Positions 7,319 through 9,440 of a DNA stretch of 9,440 nt are shown piece after piece. Location: the NCBI GenBank assembly GCA_964629965.1, contig CAZVRZ010000183.1, positions 1 to 9,440 on the forward strand, read 5' to 3'. The stretch's first letter is position 1. Every line of letters starts with the position of its first letter. The position numbers and the translations under genes are program-made. This DNA comes from CAZVRZ01 sp964629965. Its GTDB lineage: Bacteria; Chloroflexota; Anaerolineae; Anaerolineales; UBA4823. The notes under the pieces were generated by a model. That model saw only the letters and a list, made by a program, of their open reading frames with translations. It was not told where the DNA came from and made no database searches.

Positions 7319-7820
7319 AGAAAATTTTCGGTGTGCCCAAGCGTATCAGAAAATTCGTAAAAACAACCTTCACCAAAAGAGTAAGCCCGTTACCTTTACC
7401 TTGCGTAATGGAAAGGAAGCTCCTCAATCAAACCGCAAAGTATGAAGCAATTGTTTCAGAAGATCCTATACGCCACTGATTTATGCGGAGAAGAAAATTG
7501 GTGCCAAGATATAGTTTACTCGATAAAGACCGATGACCGCTTCTGGGAAGTAGGAAGCTTTATTGGATTATTGTCCAGAGTCTCTCGATATTATGAAAAT
7601 TGATGTCGAGGGGTTTGAAAGAAAAGTATTAGCAGGTATGCCAACAACATTGAAATCTGGTCGCTTGCGAGCAAGCTTCATGGAGTTACACCCTAAATAC
7701 CTCAATGATAACCGACAGTCAATTGGTGAAACCCTATTCATGTTAGAAAATGACGGTTTTATCCTGAAAGAACTCGGGCCACGAAAAGCCGAAATACATG
7801 TATTAGCAGTAAAATCATGA
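7315..7820 (+). pseudogene. Decayed FkbM-family methyltransferase
   Basis: The pieces of one FkbM (Methyltransf_21) protein are scattered over three frames. A TTG at 7315, overlapping the previous stop, opens LKKIFGVPKRIRKFVKTT. FTLRNGK (7395-7415), a typical early FkbM motif, is in a second frame. YEAIVSEDPIR (from 7441) is back in the first frame, which stops at 7477-7479. The SAM-binding motif I, DDRFWEVGSFIGLLS, is in the third frame, in an open run from 7487 to a stop at 7601-7603. The C-terminal part, LDIMKIDVEGFERKVLAG with FMELHP, is in the second frame and open to the TGA at 7818-7820. In intact relatives roughly 70-100 residues separate motif I from KIDVEG; here they almost touch, so an internal piece has been lost as well. 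The 85-residue C-terminal frame (from 7563) could be translated but lacks the SAM site. FkbM enzymes O-methylate sugars and other small molecules. Confidence 0.85.
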
Positions 7821-8716
7821 TAATGGGCATCTCACCACTTCTTAAAAAAGCCTTCATAAACTCACCAGCGCATCGAGTGTATCGTTCGTTTCGGTCTTTA
7901 TGGTTTGACAATGGAACCTGGAGTAATCCTACACCCTTATATATGCGTATCTGGCGGACATTTCGTTATCGTGCTGCCGGGATGGATTTTCCTATGACGG
8001 AGAATGAAAAAAAACTCTGTCATTTTAGGAATTACCATCTTGGACAGCGCGCTTTTATATTAGGGAACGGTCCCAGCTTAAACCTGTGTGACTTAACCCT
8101 TTTGAGGGACGAGATCACCTTTGGTGTGAATAATATTTTTCTCAACGAAAGCAAGATGGGATTCAAACCCACATACTATGTGGTTGAAGATACATTAGTT
8201 GCAGAGGATCGATCGAAAGAAATTAATTCGTATCATGGGCCTAAAAAATTCTTTGGCAATTACCTGGATTATTGTATCCAGGGCGACGAGAATACAATTT
8301 GGCTGAATGTATACATAAGATACAATGATTACCCTGGCTTTCCACATTTTTCGCGAAACGCGGCCCGTATCATCTGGACTGGAGGAACAGTTTCGTATTT
8401 GTGTATGCAGCTTGCCTATTATATGGGAATACAAAAGGTCTATTTAGTAGGATTTGATCACAATTATCAAATTCCAACAAGTGCTAAACCCGTGAAAGGT
8501 ACAGTCATTTTATCTCAAGATGTTGACCCTAATCATTTTCACCCAGAGTATTTCGGTAAAGGATACCGGTGGAATGACCCTCGCACAGATCGAATGGAAA
8601 TAGCCTACCGAAAAGCTCGGTCTATCTGGGAAACTGATGACCGAAAAATATACAATGCTACCATAGGGGGTAAACTTGATGTTTTTGAACGAGTCGATTA
8701 CGAGAGTCTCTTCTAA
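7817..8716 (+). CDS. DUF115/MptE-like protein, possible glycosyltransferase
   Basis: This is a 299-residue protein. An N-terminal basic region (1-60) precedes the core, which opens with AFILGNGPSLNLCDL (79-93; GNGPSL at 83-88), a nucleotide-binding-type glycine loop typical of DUF115/MptE-like proteins and similar to the GNGPSL of GT42 sialyltransferases. Further family-like stretches are FGVNNIFLN (102-110), FKPTYYVVED (116-125), WTGGTVSYLCMQLAYYMG (187-204), VYLVGFDHNY (208-217) and HPEYFGKGYRWNDPR (242-256). Members of this group in surface-glycan loci are thought to transfer sugars or to be related to such enzymes; the reaction here is not known. The ATG at 7817 overlaps the TGA of the FkbM remnant (ATGA), suggesting translational coupling; a second ATG at 7823 is possible. 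It is the last gene of the rightward set and is AT-rich like the SGNH gene. GT42 kinship is the main alternative reading. Confidence 0.7.
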   Translation: MIMGISPLLKKAFINSPAHRVYRSFRSLWFDNGTWSNPTPLYMRIWRTFRYRAAGMDFPMTENEKKLCHFRNYHLGQRAFILGNGPSLNLCDLTLLRDEITFGVNNIFLNESKMGFKPTYYVVEDTLVAEDRSKEINSYHGPKKFFGNYLDYCIQGDENTIWLNVYIRYNDYPGFPHFSRNAARIIWTGGTVSYLCMQLAYYMGIQKVYLVGFDHNYQIPTSAKPVKGTVILSQDVDPNHFHPEYFGKGYRWNDPRTDRMEIAYRKARSIWETDDRKIYNATIGGKLDVFERVDYESLF

Positions 8717-8734
8717 AAACGCCAGATGTTTTCG

Positions 8735-9440
8735 CTATAAACACTCATAAGTTCGGAGCAAACGCGCCCAGGCCAGACCAAACCAGCGTTGTTGGAACAA
8801 TACAAAGGGATAATATTGATGTGCCCTTAACAACCACTTGATGGCCTGGCTCCATTGTCGTTGGCGCATGGATCCTATCACAGCATTAATACTTATAGCG
8901 CTCAATCCATTACGTGATTGTCTATATAAGCTTTTATAAGGTAAACCCGTTTGGCGAGCAAGATCAGGGTTATGCAAAATACTTTCGATCACTCCTATCC
9001 CCTCTTCCGACATACGCACAGTTTGACTTACCGTTTTCGAAGCATCACTCAGGCGAAATTGCGCCAGCACATCCGGCAATTTCCAAAAACGCGCGCCAGC
9101 CAGGAGCATACGCACCCAGTATTCATAATCCATGGTGTAGTGTAAATCTTCATGCAGGAATCCAACCCGCTCCATCACGCTACGCCGCCAGAAACACCCG
9201 GCCTGGTTTGGAGTGACCTCTAAAAAGTTCTCAAAACCAAACGTATACCGGTCTTTCGGTAAGATGGGAGTGGGCAATACCTGGTTAGCAGAATCGATCC
9301 GCTCAACCCGGCCATACACCACATCTACATCTGGATTCTCTTGAAAAAATTGGGCAATTCGTGCCAGAGCACCCGGCGCCAGGCAATCATCTGAATTGAT
9401 CCAGGTGATCACATCACCCCGAGATCTTTGCAACCCTTTG
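8735..9440 (-). CDS. Family 2 glycosyltransferase (5' end off window)
   Basis: The C-terminal 234 residues of a glycosyltransferase are encoded on the reverse strand, open to the right edge. The visible part begins KGLQRSRGDVITWINSDD, the end of the GT-A nucleotide-sugar domain with the metal-binding DxD-type motif (here SDD). It continues with NQAGCFWRRSVMERVG and YTMDYEYWVRMLLAG, the acceptor and catalytic-base region usual in GT2 proteins, then a helical tail rich in Arg, Trp and Gln (WSQAIKWLLRAHQYYPF). GT2 enzymes add sugars from nucleotide-sugar donors at the cytoplasmic face. About 80-90 N-terminal residues should lie outside the window. No true start is visible; any TTG or ATG near the edge would cut into the domain. 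It runs towards the DUF115-like gene with only 18 bases between the two stops. Family assignment is firm; sugar specificity is not readable. Confidence 0.9.
   Translation of the reverse strand, partial: KGLQRSRGDVITWINSDDCLAPGALARIAQFFQENPDVDVVYGRVERIDSANQVLPTPILPKDRYTFGFENFLEVTPNQAGCFWRRSVMERVGFLHEDLHYTMDYEYWVRMLLAGARFWKLPDVLAQFRLSDASKTVSQTVRMSEEGIGVIESILHNPDLARQTGLPYKSLYRQSRNGLSAISINAVIGSMRQRQWSQAIKWLLRAHQYYPFVLFQQRWFGLAWARLLRTYECL

Noticed and set aside
7665..7678. GCTTGC-GA-GCAAGC inverted repeat inside the FkbM remnant
   Set aside because: It is a single short hairpin within former coding sequence with no partner copy; probably chance.
8716..8734. AAAAC-7 bases-GTTTT inverted repeat between the convergent genes as a two-way terminator
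   Set aside because: The five-pair, A/T-rich stem is too weak to call a terminator, although its place between two stops is suggestive.

Overview
The window is part of a cell-surface polysaccharide locus from a bacterium. It holds a lipid-carrier starter enzyme, an O-antigen ligase/polymerase-like membrane protein with a TPR tail, a two-component ABC glycan exporter, and accessory modification and glycosyltransferase genes. No rRNA, tRNA, CRISPR array or insertion sequence was seen. The style of the genes (a very large ligase with C-terminal TPRs, Wzm/Wzt proteins of the RGW...WRDIKVRYKQT and SKQYRIG type, several TTG starts, intermediate GC) reminds me of Anaerolineae-like Chloroflexota from a metagenome. 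That is an impression from family resemblance, not a proof.

Layout. Two genes on the minus strand (904 to 1 and 4172 to 924) form a leftward operon. The upstream one is a 1082-residue ligase/polymerase-TPR protein. The downstream one is a WecA/TagO-type polyprenyl-phosphate glycosyl-1-phosphate transferase that runs off the left edge. An 86-bp divergent intergenic region (4173-4258) follows, with an extended -10 promoter pointing right and a possible overlapping -10 pointing left. On the plus strand come wzm (4259-5134), wzt with a C-terminal glycan-binding domain (5158-6459), an SGNH-hydrolase-like protein (6509-7318), the decayed remains of an FkbM methyltransferase (7315-7820) and a DUF115/MptE-like protein (7817-8716). 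A minus-strand family 2 glycosyltransferase (8735 to the right edge, 5' end missing) converges on the last of these.

How they fit together. The WecA-type enzyme would load the first sugar phosphate on undecaprenyl phosphate, glycosyltransferases such as the GT2 would extend the chain, and SGNH- and FkbM-type enzymes would decorate it. Wzt/Wzm would recognise the finished chain and flip it, and the ligase-like protein would transfer it to an acceptor outside the membrane. Nearly all parts of an ABC-transporter-dependent glycan pathway are therefore present. The FkbM methyltransferase is clearly broken, with several frame changes and an internal deletion. The stretch from about 6500 to 8720 is visibly more AT-rich than the minus-strand operon, which suggests a recently exchanged accessory segment beside a conserved export core.
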